Shown piece after piece: positions 47,001 through 55,320 of a stretch of DNA of 64,000 bases (the stretch's first letter is position 1; the number at the start of each line of letters is the position of its first letter). The position numbers were made by a program, and so were the translations under genes. The notes below the pieces were generated by a model. That model worked only from the letters and a program-made list of their open reading frames with translations, was not told the origin of the DNA and ran no database searches. The stretch comes from Beta vulgaris subsp. vulgaris (taxonomy: Eukaryota > Streptophyta > Magnoliopsida > Caryophyllales > Amaranthaceae). The stretch is taken from NCBI RefSeq assembly GCF_026745355.1, contig NC_079206.1:43211104-43275103 (forward strand), written 5' to 3'.

Positions 47001-50000
47001 CTTCTTCGCATCTGCAGGAGATTTCTGCCATGAAAGGAGAAGTCCTTGCTGTAGAAAAAAGATGATGCGAGAAGGAGATGAAGGGTTTTTACTTTTTTGT
47101 GGTCTATCTCCTTCTGTCACTTAATGTACTATACTAGATTTTTAATTTTTAATTTTAAAGAAAAAGAGATGCAGTACATTTGAAGGGTTTTGACAGCTGT
47201 ATTTTTTTTTTAAACAAAAGGCAAAAGGTGAGTAGGTGACAGCTTTACTCCCTTTTGTTTTTCACAAATTCTTTTTTTAATGGTTAAACTCATGTGTACT
47301 TGTTAGCTTTCTTTACTCTTTTTTTTTCTAATCTTTGACTTTTCAACCCTTCTAATAACAATTTAGTTATTAAATCAAATATTTTTTTTTGAATTTCATA
47401 ATTTCTTAAATATACTAGTTATTACAATTTAACTTTTTTTTATCAACATAAGGTGTCGGGAAATTTTTTCCGACACTTTCAATTATAGACGTGTCTATAA
47501 TATTGGTCAAGACACTCTCTTGACCGTGTCGGAGTATCGGCAAAATTTTTGAAGTAGGGTGTCGGATCCTCCGATCCCTACTTGGATACGACACCCGTGT
47601 CCGTGTCGGAGTAACATAGGTATCAGGCCCAAAGAACGGCCTTGAATAGGAATTACCGTATGAGAGCAACTTTGCATTCCTGAAACCAAATTGGTAGACT
47701 TAGGGAGCTTAAGAGAGGTCCTAAGACAGTTGATGGGTTTATGTGCTACATAACTAAAAGAGGTGGGTTGGGACGTGAGCTATGATATAATTCTAATCCT
47801 AATAGTGGTCAGATTGATTCGTAATACGATGGACTGGGTGATTTCCCCTTGCTTGATTAACGAGGGGGTTTTCCACATACATTGCTTGTTGATTTGCACA
47901 TCCCCCCTTTTTTGACCACATGCCTAAATAGTTTTCCTTTCTAATCTGGATTGTCTCCCATGTGTCCTCCACCAGTCCTTATTCGTTGGATCAGCTTTAC
48001 TTTATCTCAAATATCTAAATGGAACCAAGAAATACGCTTCTTAAAACCCAAAACAGCAGCTTAGCACATAAAAGAATGAACTAACCCTCCAAGTCTAATG
48101 CATTATTTCATCAGTTTCATCTTGTTGACTTTTCAAACTTCTCATATAAGGTTCAAAAGGTTAAACAAAGAGCACCACTACTAAAAAAAAGAGCACAACA
48201 AAGGCAAGCACATAACATTACACTACAAGGAAATTTCAGCAACATCACGATGTGGAAGTTGATATACTTATTTAGGAAAAAAGGGATGAGTAAGTCATTT
48301 TCTTATAGCATATAAATGGGGGGCAGTCTCATCTTTGAACTGGCAAGTAGCATGACACTAGTAAAGAATAACGGCCTTGTCTATAATCCATCATACATCA
48401 CACGTTCAGGAAGCAAAAGCAACACATAAAGAAAAATATAATAACAGCATCCAACAACAATATTTACTCACACTTTTCTCTTCTAATCCCACATATACTC
48501 TCAGCCGTTTTGCTGAATTGACAACTTTGCGTTGAAGTTTAGGACATCCACCCTCCACCATACTTCTAATATCACCTTTTGACAAAGACCTATATTGATT
48601 GAGTGTAAGGAAAAGGTGAGATCATCAAGAGAAAAAATAAGTTTTTTGAAAGAAAATTTCACCGAAAGAAATGGCCTAGAAAAAGAGATGATGATCTCTT
48701 TGATATCCTGTGATGCAACTTATGTTACGGTTACACAATTTCATCACATCCAATAATGAACATATTTTCACATCATAATAGCTGAACTATAGGGGGGAGG
48801 AGGAGGAGGTCAATATCTATACAATTTTACCCTCACAGATCGATGCTAGCAGATAGAGGGACTATACAAAACATTGCACTGAAGAAACTCTTGAACAATA
48901 ACAAAGAGAAGCACAAATCATAGAAGCAAAAATAATAGTTGAAAAGTTCTGAGAAAAAGTAACACTGGAGGGGGTTTGAAGGTGATAAATGTGAAGGCCC
49001 AATGAATATCTAAAGACACACTCAAAAGGTGATGAGGAAAGGAGAATCGTACATGGAGTACTTTGAAGGTGATAAATGTGAAGGCCCAATGAATAAATTC
49101 TTCATATGCACCAAACAAATTTATAACAAGTTGCATTAGATTTTATGGGGTAATGTATAGGAAGGTTGACCACAAAGCAACCTTAATATAAGAGCTAGCT
49201 TTTGAGCATTAAGTAGCTTAATACCATGTGAAGGTTAACGAAGCAAAATGTAGACTGAAAGTCAATTTGAAAGTAATAACAATGACCCACAAAGGAAAAT
49301 CGATACAAAATATTCGAACAAGAATATTCTCACCGGGTAATTAGAGAAAACTCACCAAAAGCTAATGACTATTCCCCTTGATTACATATCTACAAGGAGA
49401 CTAGAATACAAAATATAAGATGTAGTGATCATTTTTCTTTGACCTCTAATTATATTAATGGATGGTTAAAATTAGTTACCAGAAAAGAGTCATACAAAAT
49501 AAACGAAGAAAATCATGTGCCAGTGCAGCTCACTATGACCGAGTATATCCTTGCCAATAAAAAATATGCAGTGTCACTACACCTCACCACCCTGAGGTAA
49601 TTCATGATCTGGTTGTGAGCTCGAGTAAATTATGCAGGTCAACTTTGAAACAGCTATAACTTCTTCAATACGCATAAACAACGACTTGATAGTTGCTGGA
49701 GATGTCTTTGGCTGTACTTACTTTTTAAAATGATCCTATCTTTATTTCTTTACAAGATATCTGGAGTAGTTATAGTCCCCCAAACTAAAACTACTTACCT
49801 CTTTCAAGCTTCTTTATGATTTCTCTACCACTGTAGTCAAATCTAAGCTTCCTAAACTTCCTTAAACATGTCTCTAATTATCTAATAAGAATAAACTCAG
49901 ACAATCAACACATCAGCTTTATTGTTCTCCGACAATGAGCTCTCGAAACACACAAGATATCCCCCAAGCAATATAACAACACAATACAATACACATATAA

Positions 50001-50525
50001 TAGAGCATACTCTTTAAAACAGCAAAGTATGAGTACCATACAAAAAGAATATACCCCTTAATAGACAATAGCTACCTTTTGATATTCACCCTAATTTTTC
50101 GCATAACCTTATTTAGCAAAACATGCATTCATTCGCATTTTGTATAGAAAGAAAGAAAGAAAGAACAGTAACCTGAAAAGATCGTAGCGGTCGCGGGCAA
50201 AGCTGAGGCAAGGGTCCTTGAAGACGTCGATTTCTCCATAATTAAATTCAGAGGCAACAGCGGCGTCGGAAGAAGATTTGGGAAAATAACCGAGGGAGTT
50301 CAAGCGCGTGACGAAGGCCATCCATTCGGGCCATGGATGATGATGATTTGATGCTTGGGTTAGGGTTTGGGAGGAAGTTGGTGCAGTAGAAATAGAATTG
50401 GCAGAGGAAGTACAGAATCGAGAGGATAAGATGGTGTGAGGAAATTGGGGGGTGGGTTTGTTCCTGAAGCGAATAAAAGAGAGAGATGAAAGAGGGTTTG
50501 GCCCGCGGATAATCATTTCTTTCAT
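25524..50525 (-). CDS. OZ/VAR3-type organelle protein with three RanBP2 zinc fingers (6 exons)
   Basis: Joining 50525-50173, 48589-48472, 42512-42193, 27993-27871, 25893-25795 and 25650-25524 gives 1140 bases, 379 residues plus TGA, with canonical GT-AG sites and matching phases at all five junctions. Residues 1-60 are Ser/Thr-rich with Arg and few acids, like a mitochondrial or plastid transit peptide. A conserved core follows: WPEWMAFV (65-72), GCPKLQRKVVNSAKRLR (132-148), CNTCSLQGSCDRAYV (159-173), EGEARMVDVMRLLLSYALD. Three W-x-C-x2-C-x10-C-x2-C fingers have cysteines at 262/265/276/279, 303/306/317/320 and 336/339/350/353. The Arabidopsis OZ family (OZ1 = VAR3) works in organelle RNA editing and splicing; this gene's own function is inferred. 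It is shorter than VAR3, close to the smaller family members. No disabling change was seen. Confidence 0.9.
25651..25794 (-). other. zinc-finger gene intron 5, mostly a (GA)n microsatellite
   Basis: The 144-bp intron holds a GA/GGGA-rich run at 25741-25790 (CT-rich on the transcribed strand) starting three bases after the GTAAGT donor. It is the only intron of this gene without a transposon. Confidence 0.85.
25795..25893 (-). CDS. zinc-finger gene exon 5
   Basis: 99 bases: second half of finger 2 (CECVNFASRRDCFQC), a Pro-rich linker, then GEWECF plus AA of the Lys codon of finger 3. Acceptor AG 25895-25894; donor GTAAGT begins at 25794. Confidence 0.92.
26537..27742. mobile_element. long-TIR DNA element (MULE-like) in intron 4
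   Basis: Ends are inverted copies over about 110 bp: AATTGTCAAAAATAAG at left, AATTGTCAAGAATAA on the reverse complement at right, both continuing to CTGCTAAAAATAAGTCAT and AATTCAAGCTTGTTGGG. The interior has a C-rich block (26700-27010) and a G-rich block (27190-27520) without a recognised gene; the Pro-rich open frame is compositional. No transposase and no clean target-site duplication were found. Confidence 0.75.
27871..27993 (-). CDS. zinc-finger gene exon 4
   Basis: 123 bases: second half of finger 1 (CSFMNFWRNLQCQKC), a basic linker, then GDWKCL plus AA of the Lys codon of finger 2. Acceptor AG 27995-27994; donor GTAAGT begins at 27870. Confidence 0.93.
28906..30241 (+). repeat. Athila-like 5' LTR
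   Basis: 1336 bp. Contains five CCGCGGTCGCGG copies between 29218 and 29362. Confidence 0.95.
30246..30263 (+). other. primer-binding site of the Athila-like element
   Basis: TGGCGCCGTTGCCGGGGA lies four bases after the 5' LTR, matching the primer-binding site commonly seen in Athila/Tat-type elements. Confidence 0.85.
30330..31832 (+). pseudogene. Athila-like gag, frame-shifted
   Basis: The ATG at 30330 starts MVHTRASHIGSLLFD. The capsid-like domain includes DPIKHLAEFHAVC, LRAFPFSLKDKANDWFYHL, then in another frame MKQAFLEKFFPSSKLNELK, YLERFKRLIACCPYHGF and LVGGLLPDERRMVNAA. Further frames carry TPQQAMELISEFAESSRTY, a single partial knuckle (CGICSNKRHP) and a Gln/Asn-rich tail with TEDMIKALAQNV. 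At least three frame changes occur (near 30775, 31020 and 31250). Function in the family: particle formation. Confidence 0.9.
32150..32607 (+). pseudogene. Athila-like aspartic protease region
   Basis: Contains AMLDLGASIN (active-site loop in the DLGAS form used by this group), a frame change at about 32230, then LADRSTSIPRGVLKDVLVEV and APILLGRPFLKTANARID with the closing flap motifs. The pol region expected next is missing; sequence passes to a 3' leader and an A run. Confidence 0.85.
32812..32845 (+). repeat. A-rich run inside the Athila-like element
   Basis: About 30 A residues, followed by GC-rich sequence with CGCGGGCGCGG-like words (32865-33050) related to those in the LTRs. A second A run lies at 35042-35155, mixed with G. 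Confidence 0.8.
33677..34804 (+). pseudogene. 3' ORF of the Athila-like element (Athila ORF1/env-position type)
   Basis: The ATG at 33677 starts MVRKRGRTQGSN. Frame-shifted blocks then read FIDTPFLAQLGLLDGF, YEFLSTLTLVKHRG, RIRFRMHDRVRDISMSQIRE, FLGMLSSAR, LEMCYLRSLLPGSVGIPDWA and MGGMITHLITRLGYPP, and end in an acidic tail (DEDEEGDGDYDMEMEQ). The layout resembles the extra ORF of Athila-type elements that sits between pol and the 3' LTR; its function is unknown. At least three frame changes are present. The label rests on position and general resemblance. Confidence 0.65.
35768..37100 (+). repeat. Athila-like 3' LTR
   Basis: 1333 bp, preceded by the purine tract ATGGGGGAA (35757-35765). Carries the same five CCGCGGTCGCGG copies (36079-36213). 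Many differences from the 5' LTR are one-base homopolymer length changes. Confidence 0.95.
37652..37783 (+). pseudogene. LINE ORF2 C-terminal fragment
   Basis: One frame reads LNDMLNWLARKTKLQKMV then a block ending FIQWVRNDSLWNQQ before TGA. This is the pattern at the end of plant L1 ORF2 (KxxxL-x-IWxxRN-x-LW). Everything upstream is missing, as in 5'-truncated LINE copies. It lies in intron 3, on the opposite strand to the host gene. Confidence 0.5.
37784..38570. other. intron 3 sequence without recognised features
   Basis: AT-rich, probably partly LINE 3' UTR next to the fragment at 37652. No domains recognised. Confidence 0.4.
38571..40382. mobile_element. nested inverted-repeat DNA elements in intron 3
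   Basis: The outer pair starts GGGGGCATTTGGTTG (38571) and ends in the inverse of GGGCGTTTGGTTGGG (to 40382). The inner pair starts GGAGGCATTTGGT (39423) and ends in the inverse of GAGGGCGTTTGGTTT (about 40335). Both ends are followed by GGGAATGGAATC/AAGGAAATGG-type sequence. Interiors are again C-rich and G-rich low complexity with GGTGG words and no recognised gene. No target-site duplication could be fixed. Confidence 0.65.
40383..41345. other. intron 3 sequence without recognised features
   Basis: AT-rich, no open frames or repeats recognised. Confidence 0.5.
41355..42101. mobile_element. hAT-like non-autonomous element with 8-bp TSD, copy A
   Basis: Flanked by gctataag (41347-41354 and 42102-42109); the preceding g also matches. 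The right terminus on the reverse complement starts CTATGTTACC, nearly the same as the termini of the element at 46708-47619. Both contain many GTGTCG/CGACAC words. The left end is degenerate. About 750 bp, no transposase. It lies about 90 bp from exon 3. Confidence 0.75.
42193..42512 (-). CDS. zinc-finger gene exon 3
   Basis: 320 bases, starting in phase 0 with VCNTCSLQG and ending at DWSCP plus AA of the Lys codon. It carries the CNTC...CDRAYV element, the VDVMRLLLSYALD helix and the first half of finger 1. Donor GTAAGT begins at 42192. Confidence 0.93.
42648..43289. repeat. 321-bp tandem duplication carrying a MITE
   Basis: Two adjacent copies (42648-42968, 42969-43289), both starting TCATGATATATCATTAATTA, with roughly 95% identity by eye. 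Each includes CTTCCTCCGTTTCTTTTCA, a Stowaway-type terminus. Only the second copy is followed by the opposite terminus (AAGAAACGGAGGTAG, to 43334). Confidence 0.88.
43084..43334. mobile_element. Stowaway-like MITE
   Basis: Ends CTTCCTCCGTTTCTT and the inverse of CTACCTCCGTTTCTT. The interior includes GAGAGAAAGTTGG and GTCACTTATTGTGA, also seen at 46099-46340 and 62373-62621. No coding capacity. Confidence 0.65.
43335..44660. other. intron 2 sequence without recognised genes
   Basis: AT-rich. Short open frames only. Confidence 0.5.
44661..45550. mobile_element. long-TIR DNA element in intron 2
   Basis: The first 100 bp (GGAAAATTTGTGAGAAAAG...) and the reverse complement of the last 100 bp (GGGAAATTTGCAAAAGG...) share ACCTT-AT-TTGTTA, ATATAATTGTTTT and GTGAGAAAA blocks. 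890 bp, no transposase, no clear target-site duplication. Confidence 0.7.
46099..46340. mobile_element. degenerate Stowaway-like MITE
   Basis: Left part TCTCAATAAGTGAAACATAG and right part GTGTCACTTATTGTGACATT match the MITE family found at 43084 and 62373. The termini are worn. Confidence 0.4.
46708..47619. mobile_element. hAT-like non-autonomous element with 8-bp TSD, copy B
   Basis: A perfect duplication gtatcagg flanks the element (46700-46707, 47620-47627). Termini are CTACGTTACTCCGACAC and, inverted, CTATGTTACTCCGACAC. Subterminal regions are dense in CGACAC/GTGTCG. 912 bp with no transposase; ORFs inside are compositional. TSD length points to hAT. Confidence 0.85.
47628..48471. other. 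intron 2 sequence without recognised features
   Basis: No repeats or open frames of note between the hAT-like copy and exon 2. Confidence 0.5.
48472..48589 (-). CDS. zinc-finger gene exon 2
   Basis: 118 bases after acceptor AG (48591-48590). It completes Arg118 and adds SLSKGDIRSMVEGGCPKLQR... to residue 157. Donor GTGAGT begins at 48471. The DIR...GCP...RKVVNSAKRLR pattern is the family signature. Confidence 0.9.
48973..49095. repeat. short direct repeat in intron 1
   Basis: GGTGATAAATGTGAAGGCCC occurs twice, 88 bp apart, as part of a longer local duplication. The mirrored open frames on the minus strand follow from it. Confidence 0.8.
50173..50525 (-). CDS. zinc-finger gene exon 1
   Basis: Start codon 50525-50523. 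353 bases encode residues 1-117 plus two bases of codon 118, covering the transit-type leader and the WPEWMAFVTRLNSLGYF block. Donor GT at 50172-50171. An overlapping open frame in another phase (50535-50248) is a shadow. Confidence 0.88.
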
Positions 50526-50781
50526 GCTTTTGCACTTGGTCTGCTACTGGTAGTACTAGTGCTTACTACTTAGTAAGTTAGTAGTAGTAGTCACTCACTC
50601 AGACACTCGCAACTCGGAAATGGAGAAGTGATAATATGGATTGTTTGTGATTTCGCCTCTCTTTATAATTGAAAAAAAAAGGAAATTCTATATTGTGAGT
50701 ACGGCAGAGTACACTTTACATATGTCTTTTTTATATGGTACCCTTTTTTAAGTTCAGCTCGTCTTGCAAGAGACCGCTTAG

Positions 50782-51113
50782 CAGGGGTGTTCAACGTCGG
50801 ATATCAGATCGGATCGGATCCGACCCGAAAATTCGGATATCCGAAAATCTCGGATCGGGGAAATTGCGATCCGAATCCGATACGAAATTTTCGGATATCC
50901 GAACTTTTCGGATCGGATACCGGGTTTTCGGATCGAATCACCCGGTTTTCGGATCGGGTACGTTGAAATTTTTGAAAAATCTTGATCTGAATCCGATCCG
51001 AAAACCCGAAATTTTTCCGGATACCCGATCCGAAATCTTAAAATCGGATCGGATATCCGAAATTTCGGATCGGATCGGCGGATTTTCGGGTTGGATATTT
51101 TTGCACACCCCTA
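50782..51113. mobile_element. hAT-like MITE upstream of the zinc-finger gene, CGGAT-rich
   Basis: Ends CAGGGGTGT and, inverted, TAGGGGTGT; flanks ccgcttag and ctgcttag (7 of 8 match). The interior consists almost entirely of CGGAT/ATCCG words in both orientations, giving strong foldback potential. Its near end lies 257 bp upstream of the start codon at 50525. The long open frame across it is compositional. Confidence 0.8.
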
Positions 51114-51806
51114 CTGCTTAGTCCAGTCCTGGGGTGCATCTATATAATTAATCTGAACTACGTCCGAGACGGTCCATAACGCGTCCAGTCCTGGGGTGCA
51201 TCTTGGTATTAGAGCCAAAAATTCGCCGAGGGGTAGGATCTGTATAATATTTATTTGATCTTCTTTAGGTTCTTGAAACGAAATTTGAATAAGAGGTGAA
51301 TTTGAAGTAGATGGTTGATCCTTAAGACTATTATTTGGTTCTAACAAAGCTATTCTAGTTTGAAGTTCTAAGTCTTTAGTTTTGAATTCTAACAATTGTT
51401 CTTTAATTTCTTTTATTTGAGTTTTAAGAGTGCTAACTTCAGTTTGTAAATCCTTAGTTGTAATTTATTTGAAAATATTAGGAGTCAGATATTGATCAAA
51501 TATTTTTGATAAAGTAACTGGTTCAGTTCTAGTAGGATTTTCTTTTTTTCAAACAATATCTTTTAACTTTAAAAGATATTCCTTTTTTATATCTGGATCG
51601 TTAATTTTGTCTATTAGATCAAATAAAAATTCTTTTTCATTATTATCTTTCGTAATAACATTAACGGAAAGAACGAGGATAAAGTCTACATATTTTTTAG
51701 GTATAGTCCAGTTTTGAAAATTAATCGAAAAAAATATTTCCTTACTTTGTACTATGTTTGAGTTATCACTATCATGTGAAAATAAATTTCTAACAAAAGT
51801 AGCCAT
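51111..51806 (-). pseudogene. unrecognised retroelement ORF, two in-frame stops
   Basis: The ATG at 51806 starts MATFVRNLFSHDSDN. One frame continues to 51111, broken by TGA at 51551-51549 and a TAA near 51465. The second half has a heptad-like run (LQTEVSTLKTQIKEIKEQLL, then more), typical of a coiled coil, and the last 40 codons run into the inverted arm. I do not recognise the family. Position after the primer-binding site suggests the first ORF of the element. Confidence 0.5.
51140..51246 (+). repeat. left arm of inverted repeat with primer-binding-site motif
   Basis: Contains TGGTATTAGAGCC at 51204-51216, one mismatch to the Met-tRNA primer-binding site. Inverse of 52298-52400 at roughly 90% by eye. 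Part of the arm (GTCCAGTCCTGGGGTGCATC) is also duplicated at 51121. Confidence 0.88.
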
Positions 51807-52297
51807 GATCATATAATAATAAAATTTAGTGCACGTAGCAGATAAGCAAATGCATATAAATGGGACCAACGGGACCACCCTTACCGGGTCCACCTTTTCT
51901 CCTCTTAATGGTTGACCAACGGATTTAACAAGGACTGACCAACATCTGACCAACACTTTGTGCAAATTCTTAACTACTAAACCCACAAAATTATGTATTA
52001 TATGATGTAGGTAGCTTTTAGTGAAAAGTACTAACACTAGATAGTTAAACTAGACTTAGTACATATAAAGATAATAGATTTTCCTTTTAAATAAACAAAA
52101 CTTAACTATTCTAATAAAATAAAGTAGAAGTTATCAAGCAATTGTGGTGAAGTGCAAATTCACGTATGAAGTGAAGATGTACATCATAGTTACTAAAAAA
52201 CAAAACCACAAAAGGACGGAATAGCAACCCATCCTAATTTTAACACTATTAGTAGTACTAGTATGAGTAATTAGACTATTTTAGGCTTAATATCGGC

Positions 52298-52400
52298 AGA
52301 TCCTACCCCCCGGCGATTTTTTGGCTCGGATACCAAGATGCACCCAAGGACTGGACGGGTTATGGACCGTCTCGGACGTAGTTCAGATTAATTATATAGC
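52298..52400 (-). repeat. right arm of inverted repeat with primer-binding-site motif
   Basis: On the minus strand contains TGGTATCCGAGCC (52335-52323), one mismatch to the Met-tRNA site and different from the mismatch in the other arm. Confidence 0.88.
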
Positions 52401-52716
52401 GAAAGGGGGACTGTTTGGTAGGTAATTAATCTTGTCAAATGATTAATAAAAACTTTGAAAATAAAAGTTTTGAAATTTATTTTTGATTTTGAAAATTTGA
52501 ACAGATATTTTGAATAGTTCGAACAGATGTTGAAAGCAATTAAAAGAGACGCAGATTTGAATAATAACTTACTTTGATTGAACTTTGAATGAACTTACAC
52601 AAGGATTGAGTAACAACTAATTTTGAGCGAGAGGCTTTTGTAACTGATTCCTAATTTTTTTTCTCTATTTTTTTGTACTGAAGAAAAACACTTAATACCT
52701 ACGGAGATACAATACA

Positions 52717-52727
52717 AGCTATTTATA
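52717..52727 (-). promoter_or_regulatory. TATA box of the fragment
   Basis: CTATAAATAGC on the minus strand, about 380 bp upstream of the primer-binding site. Confidence 0.45.
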
Positions 52728-53354
52728 GTACATGGATTCTGTTTGTTTGTGGAATATATTTGATAAGTTTTGCCGCTTTGCGTTTGATAAGTTTTGCCGT
52801 ATGTAGACAGAGGCAGCCTTCCCTTTGAGTTGATCTGGTAGCTTTGAGTTGATCTGATAGCTTTGAATTTTGTAAGTATTCTTTTATTGATAACTTTGAT
52901 TGTGATTTTTGGATTGTGCTTAAATGAAACTTTTGGATTCATGTGGCTTTATGTGGAGTGGTAGTTTGTGCATGCCCGGGCCTTCCTTTGTACACTTTGT
53001 AGGATAATCCATTTATCTTCTTACGATATTATCCTTTTGTGCCTTTGAGTGATGGATGTACAATTCATCAGATAGTCAGGTGGCATACCGGATATTTGAT
53101 GAGTCGTCATAGGAGTACCTGCATTGAAAATGTTAGTAAAATATGTCCCTTATTTTTGCCTAAGTGATATTCACTTAGCGGGATCTTTTTATTTTTTAAT
53201 GTCCTAATTTTTGCCAGGAAGATCCTGCGGACAATTTTTTAAAGAGAAAACCTTTTCCTTTATTGTAAATAAGGATCTTGAGCACAAGGTCCTCCGAATG
53301 GGTCATCAGGCGAGGAATGGACAGATGATCCGGATGAATCGTCTGAATTTCGGA

Positions 53355-53790
53355 TTAAGAGTTGAGTTTGTCTTTTGAGAAGCTTGATTTCTTTTTTGAG
53401 TAATTCAATTTCAGATTCTTGAATTTATGGCTTCCTTGTTTCTTTCTCTTTTTGTGGAGTAGAAGGATTAGGACTTCTTTGATTGCTTTGATAAGTTGAT
53501 TATCTGCAACCATTTGATCTTGGACAGTCTTTAATGAGCAAAATTTGTCAATGGCAAATTTTTCCCACCATTTGATCTTGAATTCACGTACTAGAGACAT
53601 GGGGAGTGGTGTTGGATACCATTGAATGATGTTATAAGACCAAAACATTATCCATGGAACATTAAATTCTCGATGAAATAAGAGCTCTGTGGAATATGGA
53701 GTGTTGGTTTGTACATGAGTGGAGAAGAAATCATAAGATTTTTGTGTGGTAATCTTATTTAGGTATTTATAAATTCCTGATTAGCATATA
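53355..53790 (-). pseudogene. C-terminal part of an unrecognised retroelement protein
   Basis: Open from about 53790 to 53355 without its own start. It contains YSTELLFHREFNVPWIMFW and LPMSLVREFKIKWWEKF, with a Lys/Ser-rich end. I have the impression of similarity to plant pararetrovirus-like proteins but cannot confirm it. Confidence 0.4.
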
Positions 53791-55149
53791 TGTAGGTCTG
53801 CTGTAGCAACAATGTGGAAGAATTTTTATTTAAAATGGCAGACTATTATGTTTTTGATGTTGTTTTATGTGTGGTTTTATGTTTTAAATTCCTATTCACT
53901 GTAAATTATATCATTGCTGATTTAATACTAAGTTAGTTACATTTTAAGTACTTCTTTTTCATATATGAAAATTACAGACTACAAACTTGATTTCACGAAT
54001 TTCAATCATTTGAGGATTATTTAGATACATTAGTAGGTACTATAACTTGATTAGTGACCATTTTAAGTCATTTTGGAATCACTTTAAGTCATTTGACCTA
54101 AACTTGCTTGGTGATCAGTTTTGCGGTAAGTTTTTGTCTATTTATTATCACTTTAATTAATTCAGTATCCACTATAACTTGATTGTTGATTAGTTTCTTA
54201 TTATCATTTCTGAGACTCTTTTACAATATATGGACACTAATAAGACTACAAATGAAACTAAAACTATTACATGCATTAAGTATCCACTTTAATTCACTTA
54301 GTAATCAGTTTAGGTTTATTTGTGACCAATTTAACTCAACTCTCCATCCGTTAAGTGAGAAGTTTAAAATTCAATTACTTACTGCTTTCCTAATTCTTCT
54401 ATATATAAGACTAAACAAGTTCTCATTACAACATACTGCTCTCCTAATGAATTGTCATTTGGCCGGGTTCTTGTTATTTGAAATATACTTAATTTTTCGG
54501 CAGTTTATTTCATGAAGTAATTAGTTTACACTTTAAATGAATTTGTTATTTGAAATATATCATTGCTGATTTATTTGGGTGCCACCTTATTTTTTTTGTA
54601 TGCATTTTAAATCATTTGGTTTTCACTTTAAATGAATTTGTTGTATAATCTGATTTCACTTATTTTTTTTGTTTTTTTTTCTTTTATTTTTTGCATAACC
54701 CTTTGATCAAGCTCGATTGAAGTTGGGGATGACCTAGATGTTTGCTACAACACATGCACACAAGAAGGTTGGAAGAGCTCAAAAAGAGTGCAAGAGAGAA
54801 CTTTGAACCTACACAAGATGGATCACCAACAATGACTCAACTGTTATAAAATAATCCAGAAGTGTTGCAACCATTGTAGTTTTGCAAAAGCTGCGAAAAC
54901 CATTTCCCCTGAAGCAAAACTCTCCTGTGAAGGAATCTGGACCATTGTAGTAGAACTTTATGTAATTAGTAGAAGTACAAACAAAACAATATGTGACCAT
55001 TATAATCATTCAAGAAGTTACAATAATCTAGCAGAAGAAGTGTAAGCACCAAACTCCTTTGCTGCATTAGAAACAACAACAACTTTCCCGCCTCACGTTT
55101 GCTTCTCTCAAGACCTGATTTTGGCCTCACACTTCTTCCCCCGGTCTTG
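53791..55149. other. AT-rich intergenic DNA with diffuse short repeats
   Basis: Between 53960 and 54680 words such as CACTTTAA, AAGTCATTT and ATCAGTTTA recur irregularly. No genes recognised. Confidence 0.45.
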
Positions 55150-55261
55150 AACTGAGGAGGATCAATAACAGTGATAAACATGAACCATCGCCGGCGGAGG
55201 AGGAGGAATGATCATCACTCTAGGATCGGCGGCAGGAATCATGCTCGACAAGAATCGACTT

Positions 55262-55320
55262 CTTTGGCACAAATTTTGGCTTTTGCGCATTGAGTTTACT
55301 CGAGGACGAGTTCCTCAACA
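55262..55320 (-). other. coding-like fragment with a PAM2-like motif
   Basis: One minus-strand frame reads SSSSKLNAQKPKFVPKKS. LNxxxxxFVP fits the spacing of the PAM2 motif that binds the MLLE domain of poly(A)-binding protein, although the usual Ala is Lys. The frame closes soon after. It could be a remnant of a gene's first exon or chance. Confidence 0.2.

Larger units (their letters stand above)
51121..53790 (-). mobile_element. pararetrovirus- or LTR-element-like fragment with inverted ends
   Basis: On the minus strand the order is: end of a retroelement-like ORF (53790-53355), non-coding DNA with a TATA box (52727-52717), about 380 bp of leader, a Met-tRNA primer-binding site (52335-52323), and a coiled-coil-rich ORF (51806-51111). 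A second copy of the leader/primer-binding region lies inverted at 51140-51246. An ORF-promoter-PBS-ORF order fits an integrated circular (caulimovirid-type) genome or tandem LTR elements. No reverse transcriptase is visible, so the assignment is open. Confidence 0.5.

Noticed and set aside
50735..51121. 128-codon frame rich in SD/RIG repeats
   Set aside because: Produced by the CGGAT-rich MITE and extends through both of its ends.
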